A stretch of 64,000 bases of DNA from Hesseltinella vesiculosa (Eukaryota; Mucoromycota; Mucoromycetes; Mucorales; Cunninghamellaceae): positions 62,001-126,000 of the forward strand of contig MCGT01000042.1 of the NCBI GenBank assembly GCA_002104935.1, written 5' to 3'. The translations under genes and the position numbers were made by a program. The notes under the pieces are model-generated. The model was not told the origin of the DNA. It searched no databases and was given only the letters and a program-made list of their open reading frames with translations. Within the stretch, counting starts at the first letter, position 1, and each line of letters begins with the position of its first letter. This document shows positions 43,677 to 54,158 of this stretch, in pieces.

Positions 43677-46355
43677 ATGTCCCGTTTCTTTCGATCGACA
43701 TCCGATACCGAATCTGACTCAGAATCATCTGACAACGATTCCTTCTACGAAGAAGACGTCACCTCCTCTGAAGAAGAACACTCTGAAGATGACGAGCCCC
43801 AAGAAGAACAACAACAAGCCAAAAAGAGTCGTTTCTTGAAGGGCGATTCCGATTCAGAAAGTGAAAGTGACGAAGAGTTTGGCCAACGACGCAAAATCAA
43901 ATCGCAAAAGGACAAGCGCTTGGATGATATGCACAATGCCAGCAAAGCCATCGACAACGGTCGCAAGAATAATGACTGGACCTTGATCCTCAGTGGTAAG
44001 AACCGACATCATCACGGTCATTGTAACATCATCCCCTGTATCTCATTGCTGTTTCTACCTGAATAGAATTCGACAAGCTGTCCACCAGTGTTAGCAAGGC
44101 TACTACCGGGTTTGATAAGATGCCTTTCCCCAAGTTCTACATCAAACTCTTGGTTGATCTCGACCAAGACATTCAAGAAGCCACCCAAAAGGACAAAGCC
44201 TCCAAGAAGAAGACCAACGCCGCCAATGGCAAAGCCTTGAACAACATGAAGATCAAGGTCAAGAAGCTCAGCAAGCAATACGAACAGATGATCAAGGAGT
44301 ATACAAAGGTAAAAAAAAATTATATCAGGGCTCAAGAGGGTGGCTCAGTTTTTTTTTATTTTCTTAATGATAGGACCCTGAAGCATTCATGGCCGAAGAC
44401 GAACCTTCCGAGACTCCTGTCTCCGTCAAGCAAGTGGTCACATCCGAAAAGCCGGTTGGCGACGAAAAACAACCTGATTTGGATGGTTTTGCTACTGTGG
44501 GCAAAGATGGAAAAGCCAAGACCGAACAGCCCCAAGCTGCTCCTGACAACAAACCTGTGTTGGTGCGTCTCCGTGAAATCATGGAAAGCCGTGGTAAAAA
44601 GGTAACACGCAAAGCATTAATAAATGCTCTGATGACGCTCATTCATTTTTCCTCTTTGCTCACAAGAACACTGATCGCGAAGCTCAAACCTCTGCCCTCG
44701 AAGCCTTACTCCATCGCTCCACCAGCTCGTTCCAAAAGATCATGGTCTTGTTGGCCTTGATCGCATCGCGCTTCGATCTGACCATTGGCTCCACTACCGC
44801 CATGGACATCAAAAACTGGAAGGCTGTACAAAACGAAGTGAACTTGATCTTGGAAATCATTGAAGCTGATCCTTCGTTTGTTGTCTGCGAAGATGCAGAT
44901 GAATTGGACAACGACGATCAAGATGTTGTTCCTACCAAGGGTCAAGTGGTCAAGGTTCGTGGTTCCGTCATTGGTGTCATTGAACGTCTAGATGAAGAAT
45001 TCATCAAGTCTCTCCAAGCCATTGATCCTCACACTCCCGATTACATTGACCGTCTCCGTGATGAGCCCTCCTTGTATGCCCTGTTGGTCCGTGCCCAAGC
45101 TTACTTTGAAAAGCACAACTTGGCCCAAAGCATTCCCCGTGTCATTGTTCGCCGCCTCGATCACTTGTACTACAAGGTAAGCAAAAAAAAAAAAACGAAA
45201 CACAAGGACAGAACTTTGACATCCAACTTTTTCAATCTACCCCAGCCCGAACAAGTCATTCGATCCATCGAAACCGCCTCTAAACAACTCTTACCCGCCA
45301 GCGTTGAAGTCAAATCGATTGTTGCCTCGAGCCCCGACCAATTAATCCATGAGCTGTGCACGTATCTTTACAACCAACCTACTTCCATGTTCCGCACCCG
45401 TGCCATGCTCTGCCATATCTTCCACTTTGCCTTGCACAATCAATTCCACAAGGCCCGTGATATGCTGCTGATGTCCCACTTGCAAGAATCCATCCACCAA
45501 GCCGATGTTGCTACCCAGATTCTTTACAACCGTGCTGTTGTCCAAATCGGTCTGTCTGCTTTCCGCCAAGGCCTCATCAAGGAAGCTCACTCTTGTCTGC
45601 AAGAAATCCAAGGTACCGGCCGCGCCAAGGAATTGCTGGCCCAAGGCATCCAACAAAACCGCTATGGCCAACAACAAGTCTCGCCTGAGCTGGAACAACT
45701 CGAACGCCAGCGCCAGTTACCTTTCCACATGCACATCAACCTCGAGCTCCTCGAATGCGTGTTCCTGACCTGCTCCATGCTGCTAGAAATCCCCGGTCAA
45801 GCCCAGACCGGCCCTAACAGCAAGAAATTCATCTCCAAACCCTTCCGTCGCCTTTTGGACTTTAATGAACGTCAAGCCTTCACTGGCCCCCCTGAAAACA
45901 CCCGCGATCACATTATGAGTGCTGCCAAGGCACTTGCTTCTGGCGAATGGGAGCGTGCCCGTGATTATATTCTCGCCATCAAGGTGTGGGACTTGCTGCC
46001 CGACACCGATGCCATCAAGGCTATGCTTGTTCGAAAAATCCAAGAAGAGGGTCTGCGCACCTACCTCTTTACCTACGCTTCTTACTACTCCACCTTGGGC
46101 TTGTCGCAGCTGTCCACCATGTTCGACCTCCCTGCACAAACCATCTCGTCCATCGTGGCTAAGCTCATCTGGAATGAAGAACTCTCTGCTTCCCTCGACC
46201 AAGTCTCGCAATGCGTGGTCCTTCATCAAGTCGAACTGTCCCGTGTCCAAGAACTTGCTTTGCAATTCTCAGAGAAAGCTGCTAACCTCGTTGACCAAAA
46301 TGAACGATTGGCTGCCCCCCCTGTCCGGAATGATGCTCAAAAGGTGAGCAACTAG
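43677..46355 (+). CDS. NIP1: Translation initiation factor eIF3 subunit C
   Basis: Core scaffold subunit of eIF3 on the 40S ribosome. Five exons: 43677-43995, 44067-44308, 44374-44601, 44667-45176 and 45246-46355, 802 aa. A Ser/Asp/Glu-rich N-terminus (MSRFFRSTSDTESDSESSDN) binds eIF1/eIF5 in known homologues. Then DMHNASKAIDNGRKNNDW, KMPFPKFYIKLLVDLDQDI, and the helical repeats with RRLDHLYYKPEQVI and MLCHIFHFALHNQFHKARDM. A C-terminal PCI domain has LRTYLFTYASYYSTLGLSQL and FDLPAQTISSIVAKLIWNEE. The final codons read through a weak GTGAGC; splicing to a TTTCAG near 46514 would replace the last residues by a single Val. Codon use is strongly C-biased, fitting high expression. Confidence 0.96.
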
Positions 46356-47599
46356 AAGCTGTCTCCTGCATTTTTTTCTTTCTTCTCTCGTTTGCTAGTT
46401 TTTTTTTTTTCTGTGCCGATCACTCCTCTTACACCCACCCATCCCCTTTTTTTTTTGTTTGTTTCTATTTCCCCTACTCCATCAAACGCATGCCCGCACC
46501 CTCTTTCATTTCAGGTTTAGAATTTAAAACTGACTCGGAATAAACCAAATGTAAGCTCTGCCACCTGACCTGAAATGACGAAGAGGATAGGCGATCGTTG
46601 GCGAACAAAGGTGAATGATAATGAAACCACTCGAAACCTCCCGCCCCAAACTCACTCGAAATCTTACAAAAGAATCCTTACTGTACCGTACAAGTGTGTC
46701 AGACGGAACGACTTCAACGGGGTTGTTTCTCATCGATACTTGAACAAGTATTCTGAAGTAACTGAGAGTAGTATCATTTTCGCATCGAGCAGTAGCATCG
46801 GCTGCCCTTAGGGAAAGAACGTTTTTGCAAGAGAAAAAATCGATGATGGTTCACTGGTCCTGCCTACCACCAGCTGTCAGTGTCTTGTATAAAGATGGAA
46901 GAAAAATAAAAAGGCGCCAATTCTGTACATTCGCAGTAGATTATTAAATAATCTCAGAGTACCACAACATGAGCTGGAGCGTCATGAATTTGAGGACTTG
47001 GCGCAGTGAGTCCCAAAATGATACATAATTTGCTGCTCGAGTGAGCCTTGCTTGAAGTAAAAAAGGTAAATGTACATTTACCGGATATCTGCCACCAGTT
47101 GGCAGATGCCAGGGTTTTCTTTAAGCCGCGAATAATTTTTTTTGGCTAACTGTCTATTCGAACGAACCATTACTGTAATTCATTTCCCGGAGCGCGAGAG
47201 AGTAAGAACAAGTGTGCGCGAAAAAATCGTAGCGCCTGTTTTCCATCCTATAGGTCTTCCCCTTGCTGTCTGAGAGAAATGTAATTTTACTATGTTAAAT
47301 TTACAGTCAATATCATTTAAACTTATAGTTTGATAAGGTGTATAACTTGTATTTTTGCTGACACTGAGACGTTGCACAGGGCTTAAACATGGTTACGCTC
47401 AGCCGCTAGTGAAAACTTGTAACTTTTAGTTTTCTGTGATGGATAATTAAATCTCCGGATTCCTAATGTAACTTTTTTTTGAGTCGTGGCTTTCTTTTGC
47501 CCCTTTTTTCATTTCTTGTGGTTTTTATGGTAAAACAAATAAAACAGAGCTCGGGGCCATGTTAGCCGTATCAAAAAAGAGCGTTGCAAATATCCACAG
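46356..47599. other. Intergenic / transposon flank
   Basis: Only the eIF3c 3' UTR is clear. From about 46560 onwards there are diverged, AT-rich, stop-rich sequences without a recognisable gene, probably the worn flank of the pogo-type element that follows. Confidence 0.4.
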
Positions 47600-48630
47600 G
47601 CAGAATTGGCTGCGGTGACAATTTTAACATCAGTGTTTAAAACCCCCAAAAAAAAGATGTCAGATCTATGAACTACCCGCGCGCAGAAAAAAAAAACATG
47701 GCGATGGTATACAAAGGTACAGAAGGTTTCGAAAAAAAATTGAAGGCGCAAAATACACTGTACTCTCCCAGAAAAAATCTGAATGGAAAAATGATATACA
47801 AAAAAAAACTGTTCTAGTTCACTTGGATTAAGCTTGGGAATGTTGTTTTAAGGACAGAGTGCGCTCGTCTCAAAAAAAAAAAATTGGTCTCCAGGACACG
47901 CGTGAAAACCGTCAAAGTCTGAAAAAGCAATTGCGGGGACGGAAACCAAGTTATCCCGGGTTCGAAAAAAAACCCATATTTAGACATGGCAAGAAAAGTG
48001 TAATGTTTAAGCAAATACTTGCCTTCAAAGGGAATGAAAATAATTGTGAGCGATATATTTTTCTTTATATGGGTGATGGATTTTTTGAAAATATACTTTC
48101 CTAAAAAGTATAATTGCTACTTTTTTAGAAAGTATATTTTCAAAAAATCCATCACCCATATAAAGAAAAATATATCGCTCACAATTATTTTCATTCCCTT
48201 TGAAGGCAAGTATTTGCTTAAACATTACACTTTTCTTGCCATGTCTAAATATGGGTTTTTTTTCGAACCCGGGATAACTTGGTTTCCGTCCCCGCAATTG
48301 CTTTTTCAGACTTTGACGGTTTTCACGCGTGTCCTGGAGACCAATTTTTTTTTTCGAGATGAGCGCACTCTGTCCTTAAAACAATATTCCCAAGCTTAAT
48401 CCAAGTGAACTAGAGCAGTTTTTTTTTTTGTGCATCGTTTTTCCTTTCAGATTTTTTCTAGGAGAGTATTTACACCTTTCAAAATCTTCTGTACCTTTTT
48501 ATACCATCGCCATGTTTTTTATTTTCTGCGCGCAGGTACAGTGGTAGACTAGATGGTTCATACGATCCGACATCAATTTTGGTTTTTAAACACCGATGTT
48601 AAAATTGTTACTGTCAGCCCTATGGACATA
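47600..48630. repeat. Giant palindrome (about 1 kb) within pogo-type element
   Basis: Inner arms 47811-48108 and 48121-48420 are inverted copies with only a few mismatches around a 12-base loop (TATAATTGCTAC). Outer arms (47600-47810 and 48421-48630) continue the symmetry at visibly lower identity, sharing CAGATTTTTTCT(G/A)GGAGAG, TATACCATCGCCATG and a coding scrap LNTDVKIVT read outward on each strand. Both arms derive from the same transposase gene as the fragment that follows to the right. Confidence 0.9.
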
Positions 48631-49564
48631 CTGGTAAGTGGGTTTACGGAAACCAAAAAGCCTGGATTACTAGTGATGTGTTCCGGCAGTGCATTGTGGA
48701 AATATGTTCAAAAATTGACAAAATACACCGTGGTCAAAAATGCTTCCTCGTCTTGGACAATGCTTCAACTCATAAAATCGATGATGAGCTGAAAAAGTGC
48801 CTTGGAAATGTAGAAATAATATTTTTACCTCTTACAGTAACACAGCCAGTCGTACTAGCATGTCCTTCGCGCTGCAGAAAGCCCTCTCAGCAAGAATATG
48901 AAAGGGAGTGACCTGTAAAAAATCAATGCGAAGAATGCAGTTTTCAGTGCAATAATGGCGTGGAACGATGGCACGTCCGCGGCCATTAAGGACTGCTTCG
49001 TAAAAACGGGAATTTTTGAAGCCTCCTTCGACGGTGCTAAGATCACTAGAACTCGAAGAAATGGCCAGTACTGAAAGCATGACTCAGTCAACGGACGCCA
49101 ATAAGACTCAGAAGTGCCGGTCTCCCGAAAGGCATCATGGACGATACTGCCTCTGCCAGTGAAATTGACCATGACAGCTTAGCTTCCCAGTGCACTGGGA
49201 TACTGGCAAAGATGTTACAGTTAACGATTTGATGTTCTTATTCAACTTGGAGAACGAAAATGCTGATGATATCAGCCATGGTTTTGACATGAACACAGAA
49301 AATAAGCAATTGGAAGAAGTCGCTGGCACGGACGATGAGACATCAATCAAGGACCTTCATCACTTTGCCATGCTTGTCAACAACACTATGGATGCAATTC
49401 CATTCAACACTGAAACTGAAATGGAACTGTCTATTCTATTGGGCAAAGTTGCCTCAGAACTAGAGTCAAGCATCAGAAGCAGATCGAAGCAAAAAAAAAA
49501 ATTCAGATTTTTTCCACCCTTCCGAGCCAAAATAAAAACAGCACATTTTTATAAGTTTAAATGA
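48570..49564 (+). pseudogene. pogo/Tigger-type (DDE_1) transposase remnant
   Basis: Fragments in changing frames spell the family's catalytic core. FLNTDVKIVT comes first, a short intron or indel follows, then QKAWITSDVFRQCIVEICSK and GQKCFLVLDNASTHKIDDEL (second DDE aspartate in LDNASTH). Next comes NVEIIFLPLT; after a break INAKNAVFSAIMAWNDGTSA and IKDCFVKTGIFEASFDG. Last is an acidic helical tail open at 49190-49564 (MFLFNLENENADDISHGFDM). At least three frame breaks make it non-functional. The DNA-binding N-terminal part is not found. Confidence 0.75.
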
Positions 49565-49737
49565 CATTGACTGTACATACGCGTTGACTTGGACCAAATT
49601 TGCTTTGTGTTTTATTTGATCAGATTGCCTGGGAGTCCCCAACGATCTGAGAAAGTGTAAAAAAAAAAGGTGCCTGGTCTTTTTTTTTCTTCCAATCTCT
49701 TGACAGCATTCACCTCCTCCCCGTGCATTTCAGAACG
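49565..49737. other. Spacer between transposase and helicase remnants
   Basis: Nothing recognised; AT-rich. Confidence 0.35.
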
Positions 49738-49971
49738 TTACTGCTCGTTAATCGTTGAAACTACCTCTTGCATCACCTTTGTAGGCTCGACCAAACAGGG
49801 AAGCATGTACAGCAAGGACTTCCCAGCACCTGTTGGGAGAACACACAGGAGGCTAATCTTGCTTGCTGGCTGTGCAAGGATAGCCATGGCGGCATTGGCC
49901 TGTGTGGTTGACTTGAACTCTTCTGAAGGTCCGTAGATACCGCAGTGGTGGCTAGGCGGCTGGCTTGGCAA
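49738..49971 (-). pseudogene. RecQ-like helicase fragment (Walker A)
   Basis: Open frame with EEFKSTTQANAAMAILAQ and LLCVLPTGAGKSLLYMLPCL, a RecQ-family motif I in the style of telomere-linked helicases. It ends within 20 codons at a stop, without motifs Ia-VI. It lies downstream (minus sense) of the zinc module at 50.1-50.3 kb. Confidence 0.65.
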
Positions 49972-50106
49972 ATGGAAGTGAATACAGTGTGGTTGCCATC
50001 ACGAACAAAGGGGCAGTGCCGGTCAATGACATCTTCACAATTGAGAAAAAAAAAAAAAGAAGCGGATTAAAAAAACGGCTAATCTTTTTTTTTTTTTTTT
50101 TTTGCA

Positions 50107-50300
50107 ACTTACACTGGGGTCACTGATCGGCGACAATCCTTTGCGATCGAAACGAGGGTGATGGCATGACACATGTATTTCAATTTCGAGCAAACGGGTG
50201 GAACCTCCGCAACTTTGACACCAAAAGTTGCGCGGCTCATCAACACCAGGATCATGACGATCTCCAAGACAAAGCGAGAGGGCCGGTCGCGGGGCAGATA
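50107..50300 (-). pseudogene. Zinc-binding module, second copy
   Basis: Minus frame reads GDRHDPGVDEPRNFWCQSCG then EIEIHVSCHH, RKGLSPISDPS and a GTAAGT donor. It aligns with the leader exon at 38.3-38.46 kb (EIHVPCHHACFHCKGLPPIS) at about 80% DNA identity over roughly 110 bp. Here CxxC precedes, while the CFHC pair is mutated to RFDR. It sits between an Rpn-like fragment and a helicase fragment. Confidence 0.55.
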
Positions 50301-50301
50301 A

Positions 50302-51006
50302 TCATCCGTAGCAGCAGGGTTGGTGATGAGCTTCAGCATACTTGATTGCTTTTTTTGGGTCCATGAGGGCTGCACGCGCAATCTTGGCAAATTGTGACCC
50401 AGTGGCTTCACAGATCGTGGTCAAAGCATTCACCTTCTTATTTTTTTTATCGTTATCCCCATCCTGGATATCCTTGGCCATTCGGCAAAGCAACTGGATG
50501 GATGGATCATCCCAATGATCGATACTGATAATGCTTTGCTGTTCAGAAGTAAGGAAGTGTACGAGTGCCACAAAGGGATCAAGCGGTTGGATATCATCGC
50601 CTTGCACAAAAGGAATGATGTTATTTTTGGATAGAAAGAAGCAATTTTTTGCCCAATGGGTGCAAGGAGTTTGTAGACAAAAGGGCTTATCGGTAGGCGT
50701 GAATTCATCTGCCAATGCTTTCGATGCTATCTTCTCGATGCAGTTGATTACAAGGATTGGATACGTATTAAACCGGCGATATGCATTCAAGCAATATTGG
50801 ATTGCACTGGCCATGAAGCCTTTGTTCACAACGTTTTGGATTTCAAGAATCACTGGGGAGATGGCATAGCTCAGCTGAGCGCGGAATGTACAGATTGTCG
50901 CATTTTGTGCCGTCGGAAAAGCAACAGTTTGTACTGATGTATGTACTGTTGGCGCCGTTGAGAAACGTAGTTGTAATAATGTCAATAGTCCACTGTTCAT
51001 TGGCAA
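50302..51006 (-). pseudogene. Rpn/PD-(D/E)XK-like fragment
   Basis: A 234-codon frame with LSYAISPVILEIQNVVNKGF, AIQYCLNAYRRFNTYPIL, TPCTHWAKNCFFLSKNNIIP, DPFVALVHFLTSEQQSIIS and DPSIQLLCRMAKDI. The ExQ/RxC...Y order and the FWAK-like block match Rpn-type PD-(D/E)XK families abundant as hypotheticals in Mucorales (inference). The 5' part lies in another frame (51190-50843, MPKRITSTTKHWKDITD), so there is a frameshift near 50900. Confidence 0.5.
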
Positions 51007-51122
51007 TAGCTCGACTTATCATGTCCAAAGTTATTTTCTGATTCATGCAATCGGATGAGATGCTGGGCAGATTGCAACGCGTTTTCTTCTGATCGGTAAT
51101 ATCTTTCCAGTGCTTTGTTGTA

Positions 51123-51956
51123 CTAGTAATACGTTTGGGCATATTTCCATGCTGGTGCGGGAAACACAGAAGATACCTCTTTGCAGACATCGATGGGGCT
51201 TCGGTGAGGGGCCAAGTCGTGAACGAAACGCCTTACTTGGCCATCAATGGAGCCACGCAACGACGTATCCAACGGTTGATTGTTGTCATCATGGTGTAGT
51301 GTACAGTGGACCCAGCGCTGTTGTTCATCCACGAAGCCAATCAAGCGGCCATTGCAATCAGCAGTCATTATACGGTCGTGCAACCGTTGCAGCTCGCTTT
51401 CTAATAAAATGATTATGTATGAGCCTTCATTTTTTTCTTTTACCAATTGCCTTTCACCCACTACATCTTGTTACCTGGCACTTGACGCTGGAACCTGCTG
51501 GAATTAGTGCAAAAGGCGTATAACGAGACTGAATTGTCGGGAGGGAACGTAAATTCTTTTGAGATAGAACTCGAAACCAGAAATTTAGTAATATACACGA
51601 TCGGCCTACGAAAGATGGCATCAACTGGTACACCCACAAGCTCGTCGGGAAAGAGTGCTGGTTTCGCTGAATTGAGAGTAAGATTCAGAAAGGCCATCCC
51701 AGTCAATCAAGGCTTCGGAAGGAGGAATGCGCTGTTCGGTAGCATTATTTCAGCAACGGATGCCTTCAAACTCGATCAAGGCTCGCTTACGCTTGTAATC
51801 AGAGCTGCGAGCAAGTAGCGTAGCCTCAGTAGTTGACTGAATCAACTGTGGATGAGGTTCAGCAAGAGGAAAGTTGTTGTTTCCATTGACATTTTGACGT
51901 CGATTGAATCTTTCAATTGAAGCGTTCACTAGGCGCCCAAAGTTGCGTGAAGTCAT
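51123..51956 (-). pseudogene. Second decayed copy of the 30.7 kb accessory gene
   Basis: Begins MTSRNFGRLVNASIERFN (51956) and keeps IEFEGIRC, LFPDELVGVPVDAIF and FCTNSSRFQRQVPG. It ends with LQRLHDRIMTADCNGRLIGF and EQQRWVHCTLHHDDNNQPL near 51250. TAG replaces the Trp of YYWYKQSLERYY (51128 region), and several frames are needed. Same gene order as 30695-31620 on the opposite strand. Confidence 0.65.
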
Positions 51957-52017
51957 GTTGTAAAGTGCTGCTGATTAAAAAACAAAGGGAAAGAAAGAAA
52001 ACAACCTAGCTTTTTTT

Positions 52018-52170
52018 TTTCCCTTACATATCCAGTGGGCGGACGAGGGTGAGGTACTGAGTGACCAGCTCAGAGACTTGGGGGGGCAGAAACCTGGCAA
52101 TGAACAATGAACTTGTCCTTGTACTGGTTGGCGCGGCTCTTGTGGTAGGAAGTAGCCAGCATCAAGGATT
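52018..52170 (-). pseudogene. Short exon-like fragment, possible helicase-family N-terminal piece
   Basis: Minus frame of 48 codons reading MLATSYHKSRANQYKDKFIV, then QVSAPQVSELVTQYLTLVRP and a stop. Its C-ending codons and even composition differ from the flanks. The LVxxYLTLVRPL ending recalls the region ahead of the helicase domain in fungal telomere-linked-type helicases; I hold that only loosely. Confidence 0.35.
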
Positions 52171-52402
52171 AGGAAGACTCACTTTTGATAAATGTACGAT
52201 TTCTTTTGTAACTGGCTGACCTTGCATAAAAAAAAAGAATATACAAACATCGCTGCTTATTCGTCTTTACTCATCGCTTCTCTTACCTCGTCAACATATC
52301 ACTGGCAAACAGAGCAGAGCTCACCATTCACTGCAAAGCTGCTGGAAACCTCAACGCCATAGCCATAAGCATGCATAGCGTGCAGAGCATTGCTCACGCT
52401 GG

Positions 52403-52714
52403 TTACAAATTGTAGACAGCGTAGCCTTGTTGGTTTCTTTGGTGCTGCAGTACTAGCAAGAGAGCAGAGGCAAGAGGAGGGGTTGACAAAGGTGGAATAA
52501 CTGTAGAATGTGCACCGGAACGGCCAGCTCGTCCTGATTCTTGCACAAAGTCAACCAGGCCATAGGAGAGTTGGTCGTGGATGACTGCTGCCACCTTGGG
52601 ATAGTCAATCCCTGCACCAAAAGCACTTGTGAGAAAATAAAAAAGGTCAGGATATAATGCTGACGAAGATACTTGGCAAGTATTCGAAGACTTTGACGAT
52701 ATAAATACAATCAT
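52403..52714 (-). pseudogene. RecQ-like helicase fragment (motifs V-VI)
   Basis: Contains AFGAGIDYPKVAAVIHDQLS (motif V) and YGLVDFVQESGRAGRSGAHS (motif VI), characteristic of RecQ-family helicases, with an intron-like interruption upstream. Together with the Walker A piece at 49.7-50.0 kb it suggests a shattered helicase gene, but the two pieces are in the wrong order for a simple decay. Confidence 0.7.
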
Positions 52715-52794
52715 CAGTTACTGGCGAAAGTTAGGAAAGAACATGTCTGACGAACCTAAAAAAAATAAAAGTAACTGCGCGGAAGCTGAATGTA

Positions 52795-53050
52795 ATGTGG
52801 CAATCCTCTTCGTTTCAAAAAAAAAAAAAAAAAAAAAAAAGCAAACACTGCACAGCACTTTTGGGTGATTAGATCGATGTGACATTTAGTGGAAGTGTAT
52901 AAAACAGTGAATGATGATGATCCTGAAAAAATCATGTCGATTGGTGAAGGACGCCCAGCCAACTTTTTATCACTTTCGTTTCATCTCCTCCGATCCACCA
53001 GCTAAAAAAATGAAGTAATCGGCCTTTTTCGTCAGATGACTAGGGGCTTG
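52795..53050 (-). repeat. Interspersed repeat arm, inverted
   Basis: Minus-strand copy of the family. A poly(A) of about 22 bases precedes CACTGCACAGCACTTTTGGG, then ATTGGTGAAGGACGCCCAGC and CCTCCGATCCACCAGC. It ends in a weakened GACTAGGGGC. Confidence 0.7.
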
Positions 53051-53326
53051 AAGTAGACGGATTTAATTTGACTTGAGGGATGGAGAGAAAAGACGGCAGT
53101 TGTGATCCAACGCGAGGTTTTTATACTTTTTTTTAAATGGTCCCAGTTCTGGCGTCATTTTCATTCTTCAGTATTTTTGTTTTTTCTAACCTCCAAGCCC
53201 CTTGTGATACAGAAAGACCCAATCTCAAATCTGGCGGTGAGTCATTTTTGATGCTTTTCTTTACCTCCTTGACTTAGCCAAAGATTTCTTCACTTGGCAT
53301 ATCTTTTTTCCGAATACGCCAATAGT
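53051..53326. other. Spacer upstream of F-box gene
   Basis: T-rich, with a possible 5' UTR intron (GTGAGTCATTTTTGATGC at about 53234). No gene seen. Confidence 0.35.
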
Positions 53327-53926
53327 ATGTGCAACATCAACAGAAGTCTTCCTGAAAATGTCGTGGACAAGGTGCTTGAGCTTTGTACGATGCAAGACTT
53401 GATCACGTTTAGTTTTACGTCGAGACGGTGCTTTCAAAAAGTATCACGCATGGGCGTCTGGAATGAAGTCATGGTGAACAACGGCTTCCCTGCTAGCTTG
53501 TCTCCCTCGGCAATGGCTCATGTGATTCATTTACATAATGAAAATGGTCTCTGCGAGCGCTGCCAGCTCTTTGGACCTAAACCGATCACCCCATACACGG
53601 GCTCAAAAGGGGATCTCAAAGTGACGTTCTTCGATGGCAGTGAAGAACGGCTTTGCCTCGATTGAAGGCAAACCTGGAAGCAGATGGAAAACGAAAAGAC
53701 CATCTACCTCCCACACCCATTACCTGCAAAGCAAATTTCTGTGAAGCAGGCTCGAAAGATCTTGACGTTCCCCCATGGCCATCCCTTTGTCAACAAGCCT
53801 GTTGCTATGCTTGCTGCTGCCCTCCGTTACCATGGTGGCTTCGCTGGCATTGTTGCTGCTCTCCAGACCAGCGCTTACATGTCAGCCACTGGTCCTAGAT
53901 CAATGGATTACACCATGGATGAATAA
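53327..53926 (+). pseudogene. F-box protein gene interrupted by UGA at a cysteine position
   Basis: An F-box-like N-terminus (SLPENVVDKVLELCTMQDLI, FTSRRCFQKV) is followed by CERCQLFGPKP. The frame then meets TGA (codon 113, 53663-53665) in the sequence CLD-stop-RQTWKQM. It then stays open, same frame and same style, for 86 more codons to TAA at 53926 (HPLPAKQISVKQARKILTF, LRYHGGFAGIVAALQ). CERC ... CLDx strongly suggests a C-x2-C...C-x2-C zinc site whose last Cys codon (TGC/TGT) is now TGA. Nonsense mutation is the plain explanation; recoding is the alternative. No intron can remove it. Confidence 0.65.
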
Positions 53927-54158
53927 ATTTTATTCATCAAGAGAGGAGAGGACAACACTTCCATAAACAGATTCCCTCCGCATTCCTATTTGGAAGTCAA
54001 GCCAGACTTTTTCTTTTTTACGAATATAAAAACGAACTCCTTTTTCCGCTGATATCACTCTCTACAACCAACACACATTCAACTCGTTTTAACTGTAAGT
54101 ACAAGAAAACACTGGTAGCCATTGCTGAATGTCGCTTTTATTTTAAACGAAGACAGCC
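53927..54158. promoter_or_regulatory. Upstream region of Fanzor gene
   Basis: Short spacer with a possible 5' UTR intron donor (ACTGTAAGTA at about 54090) and AACTCGTTTTAACT start region. No gene. Confidence 0.35.
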
